DNA of 64,000 nucleotides from Ipomoea triloba (taxonomy: Eukaryota; Streptophyta; Magnoliopsida; Solanales; Convolvulaceae), in the NCBI RefSeq assembly GCF_003576645.1, contig NC_044922.1, positions 24,708,274 through 24,772,273 on the forward strand, given 5' to 3'. Made by a program: the position numbers and the translations under genes. The notes beneath the pieces were generated by a model. That model was given only the letters and a program-made list of their open reading frames with translations, had not been told where the DNA came from and did not search any database. This document shows positions 1-10,845 of this stretch, one piece after another. Positions within the stretch are counted from its first letter, which is position 1, and every line of letters begins with the position of its first letter.

Positions 1-179
1 AGTTGATTCTCACTGGAGAAGAAAAAACAAATTATAAAAAAAACAGTGCACATAACTTAACATAAACTGCATAAATAAAGAAATAGGAGTACCTTGCATC
101 TTCTAGAACAAAGTCAATGAGCCTAACCATCCGCCCACCAATATCCCTCTGTATATCTCTACCACTCTGCCAATGATAT
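1..179 (-). CDS. Possible internal exons of an unidentified gene (left-edge partial)
   Basis: On the minus strand an 87-nt open exon candidate lies at 179-93. It has an acceptor (TTGTAG before 179) and a donor (AG/GTACTC after 93). A second acceptor (TTCTCCAG) is followed by an open stretch from 12 to the window edge, and the phases agree (2 to 2). The readable peptide includes YHWQSGRDIQRDIGG and RMVRLIDFVLEDA. I do not recognise a family. A TATA-like box (755-762, minus) lies upstream, but I could not build a convincing first exon between it and 179. The gene, if real, continues left of the window. Confidence 0.3.
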
Positions 180-950
180 CTACAATAGCAAATCCCATCT
201 AGAATAACAACACATTGCCTTTAGATAGTGAAACTCTAAGATGATAAGCCATTGTCCAAAGCAATTTTCAAGCTTTGCCATCATCAATTGAAGCAGCAAA
301 TAATAAATCTCAACTATAATGGCCGGAAAACACAAGGATGTCGGAAAGAAACAATGGGCAACGCCCCCAAGTTCCAGCACAAGCCCCAACTCCATGACAC
401 CATACAGAGCCTAACAAATCCATAAGGAAACGGCAAACGAAACACAAAACCCATCGGCAAAACTCAGCCACGCCGAACCATCTTGAACTTGCAAAATCAC
501 CCACCAGTCAACCGTTCAAATAGACAACACCAACTCAAACGCCATAGTCAACCAAACTCATTAAAATCAAAAGGTTCCCAAAAACCCATGGTTGAAGCGT
601 GAAAAAAAAAAAAGTAAGTATAACAGAATGTAATGTCGGAAAATCTCACCACCAACAGCGCCGACGGGAACCTCCAAACCAACCACTCCAACTCCATGAA
701 ATAATAACCTTAGTTGGGTTGTGAAGATGATGGGTTGTATGGTCATATAGAGTGTATTTATACATAATGGATGAGATCAAGAAAGGTAAAAGCTTTCAAA
801 TTTTTAATTAATATAAAAAACATTATAATCCCCAAAAAGGTATATCTTTGATTGCAGACAAAAATTTATAGGAATATTTCATATTCTTTCCATGTTTATC
901 ATTTTTTTATCAATGATTTTTATTAAAATAATTATGAGTTTGGTTTTATA
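180..950. other. Upstream region of the left-edge gene candidate; no clear exon
   Basis: A moderately GC-rich stretch at 310-720 is open in short minus-strand frames (for example an ATG at 697), but none matches a family I know. A minus-strand TATA-like sequence sits at 755-762, so part of this may be 5' UTR, first intron or first exon of the left-edge candidate. From 780 to 950 the sequence is AT-rich and featureless. Confidence 0.25.
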
Positions 951-994
951 AAAATGCCCTCCAGTTTTGGGGGAAAAACTCTTGCTAGGCACTT

Positions 995-1005
995 CTGTTA
1001 TTATA

Positions 1006-1036
<31 letters not shown>

Positions 1037-1045
1037 AGATATTGA
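995..1045. repeat. AT / GATATA microsatellite
   Basis: An uninterrupted (TA)n run passes into a (GATATA)n-like run. Any short ORF across it is low complexity and not a gene. Confidence 0.8.
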
Positions 1046-1568
1046 TCTTTATATTCATAATTCTTTACCATTTCAAATTCAACCAAGCAATGGAAATAAT
1101 ATTTACAGTAATTTCTTTTTCACCAATCAAGCAATAAAATTTATTTATTTTTAAAATTTATTTTTCATATAATTTGAATTTCATTTCCCATAAAATATTT
1201 TTCAGCAAACAAACAAGGGATTGCAAAAGTTAAAGTAAGAGGGTAAGAATTAAAATAGAATTCACCGGGGATATGGAAGGGAAAACTCCCTCACAAGATT
1301 CACCTCGTAGTTGCAGTTGCAGTGCTGCATTTCCGCCATCTTCTCTCCTAAGCTACCGAATCGCTATTTGTATTCACCAAGAACCAATAATTCCTTCACT
1401 TATCTGCAACAACCAACTGCAATTTCATTTTTCTCTAAACCCAACCCACCTACTCTTCTACTGCTCTACTCTTTTTCCCTTCCCAAATAATTTATGCTCT
1501 CAATCTTTATTTGCAGTGTATAGTATAGTAGTGTCACATTGCCATTTCATCTGGGCTTAGCTCTAACG

Positions 1569-2792
1569 ATGAGGAGTGTTGTATCTGCTAACATTACATC
1601 TTTCATTGCCATTCTCGCCCTTCTTCTTCATTATTCTACCTGCACCTTTGCGATTCCCATTCTTCACCCCCAAGATTTCTTGGCTTTGCAGGCTATTCGG
1701 AAAAGCTTGCATGATTTGCCTGGTTCTCAATTTTTCGCTTCCTGGGATTTCACTTCCCACCCCTGTAATTTCCCCGGTGTTATCTGCGATGCTGATAGGG
1801 TTATCTCCTTGAATCTCGGTGATTCCACAGCCGGGTCGCCCGGTTTAACCGGACAAATTGACCCGGCTATTGGTAAGCTTTCTGCTCTCGCCGAGTTTAC
1901 TGTGGTTCCGGGAAGGATAATCGGTACATTGCCGGAAAATCTGTCGCAGTTGAAAAGTCTCAGGTTCCTAGGCATCAGCCGGAACTTTTTGTCGGGGAGG
2001 ATTCCGGCGGCTATTGGTCAGCTCAAGAGACTACAAACGCTTGATCTCAGTTTCAATCGGTTCACCGGAAGTATTGCTTGGGAAATCGGAGCCTTGCCGG
2101 CATTATCCAACGTCATTCTCTGTAACAACCGTCTCTCCGGTTCAGTCCCTCCGTTTGTCTCCCAAACCCTAACCCGGCTCGAACTAAGACATAACAACCT
2201 TTCCGGTTCACTCCCACTGAATGCTTTCCCTTCCTCGCTTCAGTACCTTTCTTTGCCGTGGAACCGGCTGGCCGGCCCAGTAGACCGGATCCTAACCCGG
2301 CTAAACCGGTTAAACTATCTCGATCTAAGCTCGAACCAGTTCACCGGCTCTATTCCGGGAATCATATTCAGTTTCCCGATCACAAATCTGCAACTTCAGA
2401 GAAACAAATTCTCCGGTCCGATTTTGCCGGTTCGTCAGGTGACAATCCAGACCGTTGATCTCAGTTTCAACCGTTTTTCCGGTGAAATATCTCCATTTTT
2501 CTCGACCGTACAGAGCTTATACCTTAACAACAACCGGTTCTGGGGTCAAGTCCCCGGCGGCTTAGTGAAGCGGTTACTATCGGCGAATATACAGATTCTG
2601 TATTTACAGCACAACTACCTGACCGGAATGGAGATCAATCCGACGGCTGAGATTCCGATAAGCTCATCGTTATGCGTGCAGTATAACTGCATGGTTCCGC
2701 CGGTTCAGACCCCGTGTCCGTTGAAAGCTGGGAAGCAGAAGGCCAGGCCTACTGAGCAATGTGTTGAGTGGAAGGGTAGAACGGGGAATTGA
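1569..2792 (+). CDS. Secreted leucine-rich-repeat protein (PGIP/FLOR1-like, single exon)
   Basis: An intron-less ORF of 407 codons plus stop. I start at the ATG at 1569 rather than the in-frame ATG at 1539 because the protein from 1569 opens with a classic signal peptide: short polar start, then a hydrophobic core with IAILALLL, ending near CTFA. An LRR N-terminal cap follows (DFLALQAIRKSL, then the WDF and CNF/C cysteine region). About ten plant-type LRRs come next with LDLSxNxFTGSIP-like cores. A cysteine-bearing C-terminal cap closes the protein (CVQYNC, then TPCPLKAG and QCVEW). There is no transmembrane helix or kinase, so it should be an apoplastic or wall-associated recognition protein. 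The family includes polygalacturonase inhibitors and receptor-like proteins; the ligand is unknown. Flanks on both sides are AT-rich non-coding DNA. Confidence 0.9.
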   Translation: MRSVVSANITSFIAILALLLHYSTCTFAIPILHPQDFLALQAIRKSLHDLPGSQFFASWDFTSHPCNFPGVICDADRVISLNLGDSTAGSPGLTGQIDPAIGKLSALAEFTVVPGRIIGTLPENLSQLKSLRFLGISRNFLSGRIPAAIGQLKRLQTLDLSFNRFTGSIAWEIGALPALSNVILCNNRLSGSVPPFVSQTLTRLELRHNNLSGSLPLNAFPSSLQYLSLPWNRLAGPVDRILTRLNRLNYLDLSSNQFTGSIPGIIFSFPITNLQLQRNKFSGPILPVRQVTIQTVDLSFNRFSGEISPFFSTVQSLYLNNNRFWGQVPGGLVKRLLSANIQILYLQHNYLTGMEINPTAEIPISSSLCVQYNCMVPPVQTPCPLKAGKQKARPTEQCVEWKGRTGN

Positions 2793-3334
2793 CGGCTGCA
2801 AAATGGAAAGATAAATTTACAGGATTTTTGTGGTAATAAATTCTTTGGAAATTATGGATTAAGTAATAATGATAAAAAAAAATGATGCTATGAATATTAT
2901 TAACTACTCCGTATTTATTATTATCTAATTAACCATTTAATAATTTATTTTTCTATAAATGCAGGACCCAATGAGGAATTTGGTTCTCCATCCATTGAAG
3001 TCAAGGAAACAAAAGATTTTCAAGGAACGGGAGTGAGGATGGTGTAAATTTTATTCCTCGCCTAGAACGGGGTTACATTGATCAATTAGATTTCATCTGT
3101 TGATGATTTCTATTCTTTTTTGTTATTAAAAAAAAATTATCCACATTATATATTACGCAAGTACTTTGCCTCATTCAAATTGAATTTTAGTTTGTCTAAA
3201 TCTTTTTTGAATTAGTCAAGTTTCAAGAGCTAAATAGATGTTTTCAAAAAAAAAAGAAAAAAGAAGAAGAGGTAAATAGATAATTTAATTACAAATTGGA
3301 ATGTATAGTCCTAAATAATGGTTTTATACCGTAC
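2793..3334. other. 3' flank of the LRR gene; no gene seen
   Basis: AT-rich sequence that probably includes the LRR 3' UTR. No open frame or RNA gene is recognisable. A/G-rich low complexity occurs near 3248-3275. Confidence 0.5.
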
Positions 3335-3607
3335 TTATGCCATGGACCCGGGTCCACATTCATAATTTCATAACTTTATGTTCACAAATTTATAATTCTA
3401 TGTTCACAATTTAATAACTCTATGTTCAACAGTATAACACAATTTTTGAATGTATATAACAAAATTGTGAATATAGAGTTCAAAAATTATGAGTATTGAG
3501 TAATGTAATTTTATATATTAAGAGTTAAAACTGTGAATATAGAGTTTTAAATTTGTGAGCATAGACCTGAGTTCACATTGCAAGGTGGACCCAGGTCCAT
3601 AGCATAA
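3335..3607. mobile_element. MITE, copy 1 of an adjacent pair
   Basis: The left end reads TTATGCCATGGACCCGGGTC and the right end is its inverted complement (GGACCCAGGTCCATAGCATAA), giving terminal inverted repeats of about 23 bp with few mismatches. The interior is AT-rich and made of short 'TTCACAATTT'-like repeats. No transposase is encoded. Confidence 0.7.
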
Positions 3608-3614
3608 CTTGTTG

Positions 3615-3977
3615 TTATGCCGTGGACCCAGGTCCACCTTACAAGGTGGACTTGGGTCTACATTCACATACACTATACTCTACATTCACATACACTATAT
3701 TCTACATTCACAATTTGTAAACTCCACATTCACACATTACAGGATTATATGTTTATTAACTATATTACCACTGTTATGCATTCACACATTCAAAACTTTA
3801 TATTCACAGGTCCTATACTCTACATTCACACTTTGAAACTTCTACATTCACACATTTTTGGACAACTCTATATTCAGCAATATGTTTACTAATTTTTTAT
3901 TTTTTTTAAAAAGACAAAAACTACGTAATTTTGGACTCAGGTCTACCTTGCAGGGTGGACCTGGGTCCAGAGCATAA
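3615..3977. mobile_element. MITE, copy 2 of the same family
   Basis: It begins TTATGCCGTGGACCCAGG and ends with the inverted form (CCTGGGTCCAGAGCATAA). It lies 7 bp from copy 1 and shares the TIRs and the ACATTCACA-rich interior. The short ORFs across it are low complexity. Confidence 0.7.
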
Positions 3978-4017
3978 TTTGCCACAAGAAGACTAGAATA
4001 AGAAGTTATAATCTAAC

Positions 4018-4090
4018 TTGGCTCGAATTCACCCCCTCCCATATGGGGACGCAGCCGGGTGCCACTAGACCACAAGGTCTTTGACGACAT
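4018..4090 (-). mobile_element. tRNA-derived SINE fragment
   Basis: On the minus strand the sequence reads ACCTTGTGGTCTAGTGGCAC (A-box like) and then GTGAATTCGAGCC (B-box like). This is the head of the same SINE family as the copies at 53262 and 17852. Only the pol III promoter half is recognisable. Confidence 0.55.
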
Positions 4091-4689
4091 CGAATTCCTT
4101 ATTCATAGGCCAAAGGTAAGAGTTCCTTTCCCTTTTATGTTGAAAGAAGTACCAGTAGGCGCAACCCCGAGTCAGCACTACTGATCGACTTCACTAATTC
4201 TCTTCATGACCTCCTCTCTTGAACTTTTACTCGCTTCACCCGTCTGGTCGCTTGTCCATTGTGCTCAAAATACTTTTCTATCAAAATTCTTATTTTGTAA
4301 ACTTTCAAAATAAAACTATAAATAAATAAATAAACAAATATATATATATATATATTTCTCCTACGATTATTTTGCCAAATTAGCTTATAAATAAAATATT
4401 TTAAACTCTTTATTTTGAATGATTTAAAACAAAATATTTATATAATTATTTATGGGTTTAAAAACTCTAGTTAAGCAATAAATTTATTTATCAAAATCTT
4501 GACCCAAATAATCTACGGTATTTGAGACGAACATGTCGAGTCATTTTACACGTATCAATTCCCCTATTTATGATTCTTAATTCCCAAGTCTAATGATTTG
4601 TTTGAGCCTAAAAATATTCCTAATCTAATTTCCTAGCCCAAGCCTTAACCTAAAATTATATATTTATGCATAGATTTCTATTCAAATGT

Positions 4690-4910
4690 GACCGCACTTT
4701 CCCGTGCGGATGGTGCGAAATACATCACTATGTATACAAATATATACTACTCAATGGTGCATTTTCTAACACTGTGTGGTGTATATTTGCATATTTAGTG
4801 GTGTGTTTTTTGGTGATGCATATCTAACGATGCATATTTGTGTGGTGTATTTTCTAACATTGAGTGGTGTATATCTGTACACATAGTGGTGCGACCGCAC
4901 TGACAACACG
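4690..4910. repeat. Short imperfect tandem repeats (GTGGTGTAT/ATGCA motifs)
   Basis: The block opens with GACCGCACTTTCCCGTGCGG and closes with GTGGTGCGACCGCAC. In between, GGTGTATTTTCTAAC-like words recur every 30-60 bp. It looks like a MITE-type or LTR-internal repeat; no coding potential. Confidence 0.4.
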
Positions 4911-5956
4911 ATATGACACGACCACACCTGATTATGACTCTTTATGGATATATATATATATATAATTATAAAATATGATTTCTAGACCCAAACCCTAGCT
5001 ATAAATAGTATATTTTGCACCGTTCATCCTCTCTCCCAGCAGCCACTCGTTTCTCTCTCTCTACTTTGGTCTCTCTCTTTCAGTAGCAGACAACACCAAC
5101 AACAATGAAATTCCGGCGTCAAGCACCAGCAGCCACCACCACCCTTCTCCCTCCCCATCTCTCTTTTGCCTCTCCCTCTCGCCGTCCTTCACCTTCGACC
5201 TGCAATCAGCAAGAGACCGCCGCGACCAGCAACCTCCCTTCCTCTCGCAGGTCTACGGCAACAGCAGATCGACGCCGGCTTCCTCTGTTTCCGGCGTGGC
5301 AGGGCAGCGGCGGTGGAGCTTGGCATTGACGACCGGCGACCTGTTCTCTTCCACTTCAGGCAGCCTCCACCTTCGGCCTCCATCCTTCCCCTCCACCAGC
5401 AGCGGCGAGGCAGAGCAGCGGCGGCGAGCGAGCTCCGGCCCCCATCTCTTTCGGCGACCTCCTTCCCGGTGAAACACTCGACAGCAGCGTCAATGGTGGT
5501 GTTTGGCAGTGAAGAAGGTAACTCAAGTTGTCATTGTTGTTATTGAAGTTTGTTGATGAAGATGGCAGCTTAAGATGGATTAACAATAACTAAGGAAGGT
5601 AATTAATGGTTAAGTATGGTGTATTAGTTGTTAATGAAGGTGATTAAAGCTTATTGATGATTAAGGTTTAATTATTGGATTATTAGTAATTAAATAATGA
5701 TTATGGAATAAGTGATGGGTTAACGATTAAGCATGGTAATTAGTTGTTGATAATAATGATAAATGTTGGCTAATGATTAGATGATGATGATTAGACAATG
5801 ATTATGGATTATTGAGATATGATGTATAAGGATGATATGGATGATGATGATAGGATTACTAAATGGCCGGTGATTATTAAATGGTGGTTGGATAATAATG
5901 GATTGTAATGTTGAGATTATGAGACTAATTATGGTATGATGAAGCGGGTGATAATA

Positions 5957-6334
5957 TCTAAAAACATAATAAGTGTGAATGAAGGTTATACCCTTCATTA
6001 AAAGTTGTACTTTACAATATATTAGGCAAACATACCCCTACCTTTATAACTTCCGTTATATTTCCGCTATTGTTACCATACACAAACATCCACTATATAT
6101 TTTCTTATTTTCTTCAATAATAATAATATATATATATACATATTATATATTGGAGTTATATGTTAGTTATTTTCTAAAATATAAATATAAAATTTATAAA
6201 AATATTTTACATTATTATTATTATTATTATTTACAGTAATTTAAATATCTAAAATCTAAATAAATTTAAAATTTTAATATAAAATATTAATATTGGGCAC
6301 CTATTTTTTGCGCATCGCGCATGAGAAAAACTAG
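5957..6334 (+). mobile_element. Non-autonomous Helitron
   Basis: The element starts with TC after an A (TCTAAAAACATA) and ends in CTAG before a T (6331-6334). Nine bases before the CTAG is a perfect 3' hairpin, TGCGC-ATC-GCGCA (6309-6321). These are the hallmarks of a Helitron, which lacks TIRs and inserts between A and T. The interior is AT-rich with an (ATT)n tract and no ORF. It interrupts the GATGATTA-rich tract, which continues on both sides. A related sequence lies inverted at 26160-26476. Confidence 0.65.
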
Positions 6335-7901
6335 TTAATAATAATAAGTATGATGATGGTGGATGGATTATTGATTGGATGATAATGATGGATTTGTTAT
6401 TGGAAAGGAGTTGATATTGAAATAGGTATGGGTATTGAGTGGAGATGATAATAATAACATTAGTAAATGAATGAAGATTTGGTTGATCCACAGGTTTCCT
6501 GTTGAAGTGGCAAGCTTAAGAGTCAACATAAGTGTTTGGCATTTGGAGCTTAATTTGAGGTATAACCTACTCCCAAACTTAGTATTTTACCTTTGTAATC
6601 TATGATTATATTGCATTCTATTGTTTATTGTTCAAGTATGATAAAATGTGTAGTGTTTTGTGTTTATTTTGATGTGGGATTGATGTTATTAGTGATATAA
6701 CGTTGTTGTGGAGGGAATGGAGATGTTATGTAGTCTGTTAATGGAGTTTTGCAGGTGTGGAGTCAAAGAAGACAGGGCGAGAGGAGGCTACTGCCTCCCC
6801 TTTGTCTTGCACATGGGACTAGTCGTGGGCACGCGAGGCCTGCGGGCAAATCCCGTGTGTAGCGGCAGGAGTGGGGTGACAGGGCTTGAAGCCTTGCCAC
6901 CAAGCGTCGTAGTACTACAGGACCATGGCAGGGGGCTTCGAGCCCCTGCTACTAATCCTGTGGGACCATTGGGCTCTCGTGGCGGGGCTTTGTGTTCTAC
7001 CTATTGGGTCTAGCCACTAATAAACTTTCCGTGCGATTGTGCGATACTCACCTTTTAAGCATTAAAACAACGTACTTTAAGTACACAAACCACACATCTT
7101 AAGTTAAGAACACAAACAACGCATCTAAAGTTTTTAAATGGTGCACCTTTAGTTGAGAACACACTACGCACCTTAAGTACATAAGTCATGCACCATAAGA
7201 ACACAAATCACGCACTTAAGGTTTTAAAATGGTGCACTTTAAGTTTCAACAACTAACGCACTCTAACCATACATATCACGCACCTTAAGCATACATATCG
7301 CTGGAGCTTCATTGCTGCTGTCGATATGCTAATAACAAGAGAGAGAGAGGGACGAGAGGTGAGGCGTGAAGGGCTGCTACGACTGGATTATTTCGAGAGG
7401 GAGACGGGAGAGGCTACAAACTTGGGTTTCTTGAAAATGAACAACCAAGTGGTGAACAATATATATATATTTATGTATATACCTATGGTTTTGGGACTCA
7501 AAAATCATATTTATAAATAAATATATCTAATTATAAATAAATATCTAAAATGAATAATTTAGACTAGAGTTTGTATTAGTAAATTGGATCATGAATACCA
7601 AAATCTTAGACAAGTTTATCTTAAACGAATTTGCCAACCAAATAGTTTTAAATTCCTATGTCTAATGATTTGTTTAAGCCCAAGACTATTCATGATTCAA
7701 TTTCTTATTCGAAACTTTAACCCAAATTATTCATTTTAGATATTTTTGTAAGGATATAAATTTTGAGCCCAAAACCCTAGGTATATATATAAGCATATGT
7801 TCATTACCTTCTCCTTGTGTGTTCATTGTAAAAATCATCAGTAGCCTCCCTTCTTCTTTAATCTCTCTCTCTCTCGTCTCTCTCTATCGAAGAAGAACAA
7901 T

Positions 7902-7967
7902 ATGTCAAAGAACCAACAGACCTATCAGCGGCCTCTTCACCCTCCATCTCCCTCTCTTTTCTCTTAA
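7902..7967 (+). other. Recurrent 21-codon leader ORF (unit 1)
   Basis: An ATG after the CT-rich leader opens a frame that reads MSKNQQTYQ and ends PPSPSLFS before TAA. The same frame recurs at 9055-9120 and 11847-11912 with only missense changes. In the unit at 10992 it is stopped at codon 5. It may be a leader ORF of the LTR transcript; no function is known. Confidence 0.3.
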
Positions 7968-8010
7968 CGTCGGTGGCCAGTAGTAGTAGGTCTGGTGGTC
8001 TCTCCCCCTC

Positions 8011-8625
8011 TCGTGCACACTTTAAGTACACAAGCCACACACCATAAAAACACAAATCACGCACCTAAGGTTTTAAAATGGCGCACCATAAGTTTCAACA
8101 AATCACACACTTTAAGCATAAATATCACGCACCTTAAGCATACATATAGCCGGAGCTTCATTGTTGTTGTCGATATGCTAATAACGAGAGAGAGAGAGCG
8201 ACGAGAGGTGAGGGGTTAGGGGCTGCTACGGCTGGATTATTTCGAGAGGGAGATGGGAGAGGCTACAGACTTGGGTTTCTTGAAAATGAACAACCAAGTG
8301 GAGAACAATATACATATNTCGTGCACACTTTAAGTACACAAGCCACACACCATAAAAACACAAATCACGCACCTAAGGTTTTAAAATGGCGCACCATAAG
8401 TTTCAACAAATCACACACTTTAAGCATAAATATCACGCACCTTAAGCATACATATAGCCGGAGCTTCATTGTTGTTGTCGATATGCTAATAACGAGAGAG
8501 AGAGAGCGACGAGAGGTGAGGGGTTAGGGGCTGCTACGGCTGGATTATTTCGAGAGGGAGATGGGAGAGGCTACAGACTTGGGTTTCTTGAAAATGAACA
8601 ACCAAGTGGAGAACAATATACATAT
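8011..8625 (+). repeat. Perfect 307-bp direct repeat joined by one N (assembly artefact)
   Basis: Bases 8011-8317 and 8319-8625 read identically, and the single N at 8318 is the junction. Neighbouring genuine array units differ at many sites, so perfect identity exactly at an N points to two overlapping contigs placed end to end. Confidence 0.85.
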
Positions 8626-9760
8626 ATTTATGTATATACCTATGGTTTTGGGATTCAAAAATCATATTTATAAATAAATATATCTAGATAAATAAATATT
8701 TAAAATAAATAACGTGGATTAAAGTTTGTATTAGTAAATTGGATCATGAATACTAAAATCTTAATCTAAAAGTTTATCTTAAACGAATCTACCAACCAAA
8801 TGGTTTTAAATTCCTATGTCTAATGATCTATTTAAGCCCAAGACTATTCATGATTCAATTTCCTATTCCTAACTTTAATCCAAATTATTCGTTTTAGATA
8901 TTTTTATATGGGTATAAATTTTGGAGCCCAAAACCCTAGGTATATATATAAGCATATGTTCATTACCTTCTCCTTGTGTGTTCATTGCAAAAATCATTAG
9001 TAGCCTTCCTTCCTCTTTAATCTCTCTCGTCTCTCTCCATAGAAGAAGAACAATATGTCAACGAAGCAACAGACCTATCGACGACCTCTTCACCCTCCAT
9101 CTCCTTCTCTTTTCTCTTAACGTCGGCGGCCAGCTGTAGTTGGTCTGGCGGTCTCTCTCCCTTCTGTGCGCACCTTAAGTACACAAGTCACGCGCCATAA
9201 GAACACAAACCACGCACTTAAGGATTTAAAATGACGCACTTCAAGTTTCAACAACTCACGCACTTTAAGCATAAATATCACGCACCTTAAACATACATAT
9301 AGCCGGAGCTTCATTGTTGTTGTCGATCTGCTAATAACGAGAGAGAGCGACGAGAGGTGAGGGGTGAGGGGTTGCTACGGCTGGATTATTTCGAGAGGGA
9401 GACGGGAGAGGCTACAAACTTGGGTTTCTTGAAAATAAACAACCAAGTAGAGAACAATATACATATATTTATGTATATACCTATGGTTTTGGGATTCAAA
9501 AATCATATTTATAAATAAATATATCTAGATAAATAAATAACTAAAATGAATAACTTGGGCTAAAGCTTGTATTAGTAAAGTGGATCATGAATACCAAAAT
9601 CTTAATCTAAAAGTTTGTCTTAATCGAATTTGCCAACCAAATAGTTTTAAATTCCTATGTCTAATGATTTATTTAAGCCCAAGACTATTCATGATTTAAT
9701 TTCCTATTCCAAATTTTAATCCAAATTATTCGTTTTAGATATTTTTATGGGTATAAATTT

Positions 9761-10845
9761 GAATCATTACCCGGCCGGATAGGATATTTTGAATTGGATT
9801 CCAAAATATTATGGAGAAAATTAACCTGCAAAACAAGCAAAAACGGGTGTAGTGGAGGTGTTGTAATAAAAAAGGTAACACTCCTCTTAATAGCTTTTAT
9901 TATTTTTTTACAAATGTCTAATGATTACTTTAATGATCATTCTAGCTTTCAATGATTAGTCAAAAATGTTCGCTGTTATTATTTTTTACGGAATGTTGAT
10001 GATTACTCGAATGATATAACTAACTAGTTTCAATGATTAGTTATTAATAATTAATTGATTAATTTTATGCTTTTTTTTTGGACTAACGAGGTAAACCCAC
10101 TCCTCACAACCAGCCTAGGTTACCCATAGCTGACTGGCTCAAACCCAAGGGTTTGAGGTTCAAACCCACGACTTCTCGACTGAAGGTGTAACTCTCTTAC
10201 CACTTGGGCTGCCCTTACGAGCTTGTATGATTTTTTAATTATTTGGATTGATGATAATAAAATTATTATTTTGTCATACTTGTGCAACAATTATTATTGT
10301 GAGTTAAAAGATAAGATAGTAATGCAATAATTAATTGATGATTAGTTAGTAATGATTAATTATTAATTATATTAAGAATTTGTAATTATATAACATAATT
10401 AATATTTAATAAGTGGTTTTTAGTAACAATGAGACAATAGTAACAAGTTAAAAAGAAAGATAATATGTATTATTCACTGGTCCAATTTAATAGTTCAAAT
10501 CCGTCGTACACATTGTATAATTAAAAAATCATACAACTAATCATCAATTAACCATCTAAGCATCAATTAATCATTAATAACTAACTAATCATTAAAATCT
10601 AGTTATATCATTAGAGTAATCATCAACATTTCGTAAAAAATAATAAAAGCTAACCTTTTTGACTAATCATTGAAAGCTATATTAATAAAAAAAATAATAA
10701 AAATTAACACTCCTTTTAAAGAGGACTAGAGGAGTGTTACTTTTTTTACTACAACGCCTCCGTCTTTACTTATTTTGTCGGTTTATTTTTTCCGTAACAT
10801 TTTGGAATCCATTTTAAAAAATTGTGTCCGGCGAAGAAAGCACTC
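9761..10845. mobile_element. MULE-type MITE with 9-bp target duplication
   Basis: The element sits inside a unit of the tandem array and is flanked by TATAAATTT at 9752-9760 and 10846-10854, a 9-bp target site duplication typical of Mutator-like elements. The terminal inverted repeats are long (200 bp or more, imperfect). The shared cores are TGGATTCCAAAAT, GTAACACTCCTCT and TTTTTACGRAATGTTGATGA. No transposase is encoded. Its 1,085 bp account for the extra spacing between array units 3 and 4. Confidence 0.8.
10071..10216 (-). mobile_element. tRNA-derived SINE nested in the MULE-type MITE
   Basis: Read on the minus strand the element begins near GGGCAGCCCAAGTGGTAAGAG (A-box like). A B-box (GGTTTGAACC) follows about 50 bp on, and it ends in a run of nine A (T run at 10071-10079). 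It sits near the middle of the surrounding MITE, between its two arms. A clean target duplication was not found. Confidence 0.65.

Larger units (their letters stand above)
4262..7020 (+). repeat. Gypsy-like LTR remnant with promoter and GC-rich leader
   Basis: The first ~65 bp (TGCTCAAAATACTTTTCTAT onward) match the start of the LTR at 12538. Downstream come a TATA-type promoter (CTATAAATAG near 5000), a CT-rich leader, and a GC-rich open stretch at 5105-5546 (Pro/Ser/Arg-rich peptides in two frames). A GATGATTA-rich tract follows, broken by a Helitron at 5957-6334. A second GC-rich block lies at 6760-7010. This order resembles long LTRs of plant Ty3/gypsy elements, but no gag or pol remains. 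The ORFs at 5105 and 6708 look like leader or LTR sequence, not genes. Confidence 0.45.

Noticed and set aside
5105..5546. Overlapping GC-rich ORFs (74 and 126 codons)
   Set aside because: Pro/Ser/Arg-rich in more than one frame, no domain, and located just after an LTR-type TATA and CT-rich leader; more likely LTR or leader sequence than a gene.
6708..7013. 101-codon plus-strand ORF
   Set aside because: Composition-driven in a GC-rich LTR-like block; no recognisable motif and no neighbouring exons.
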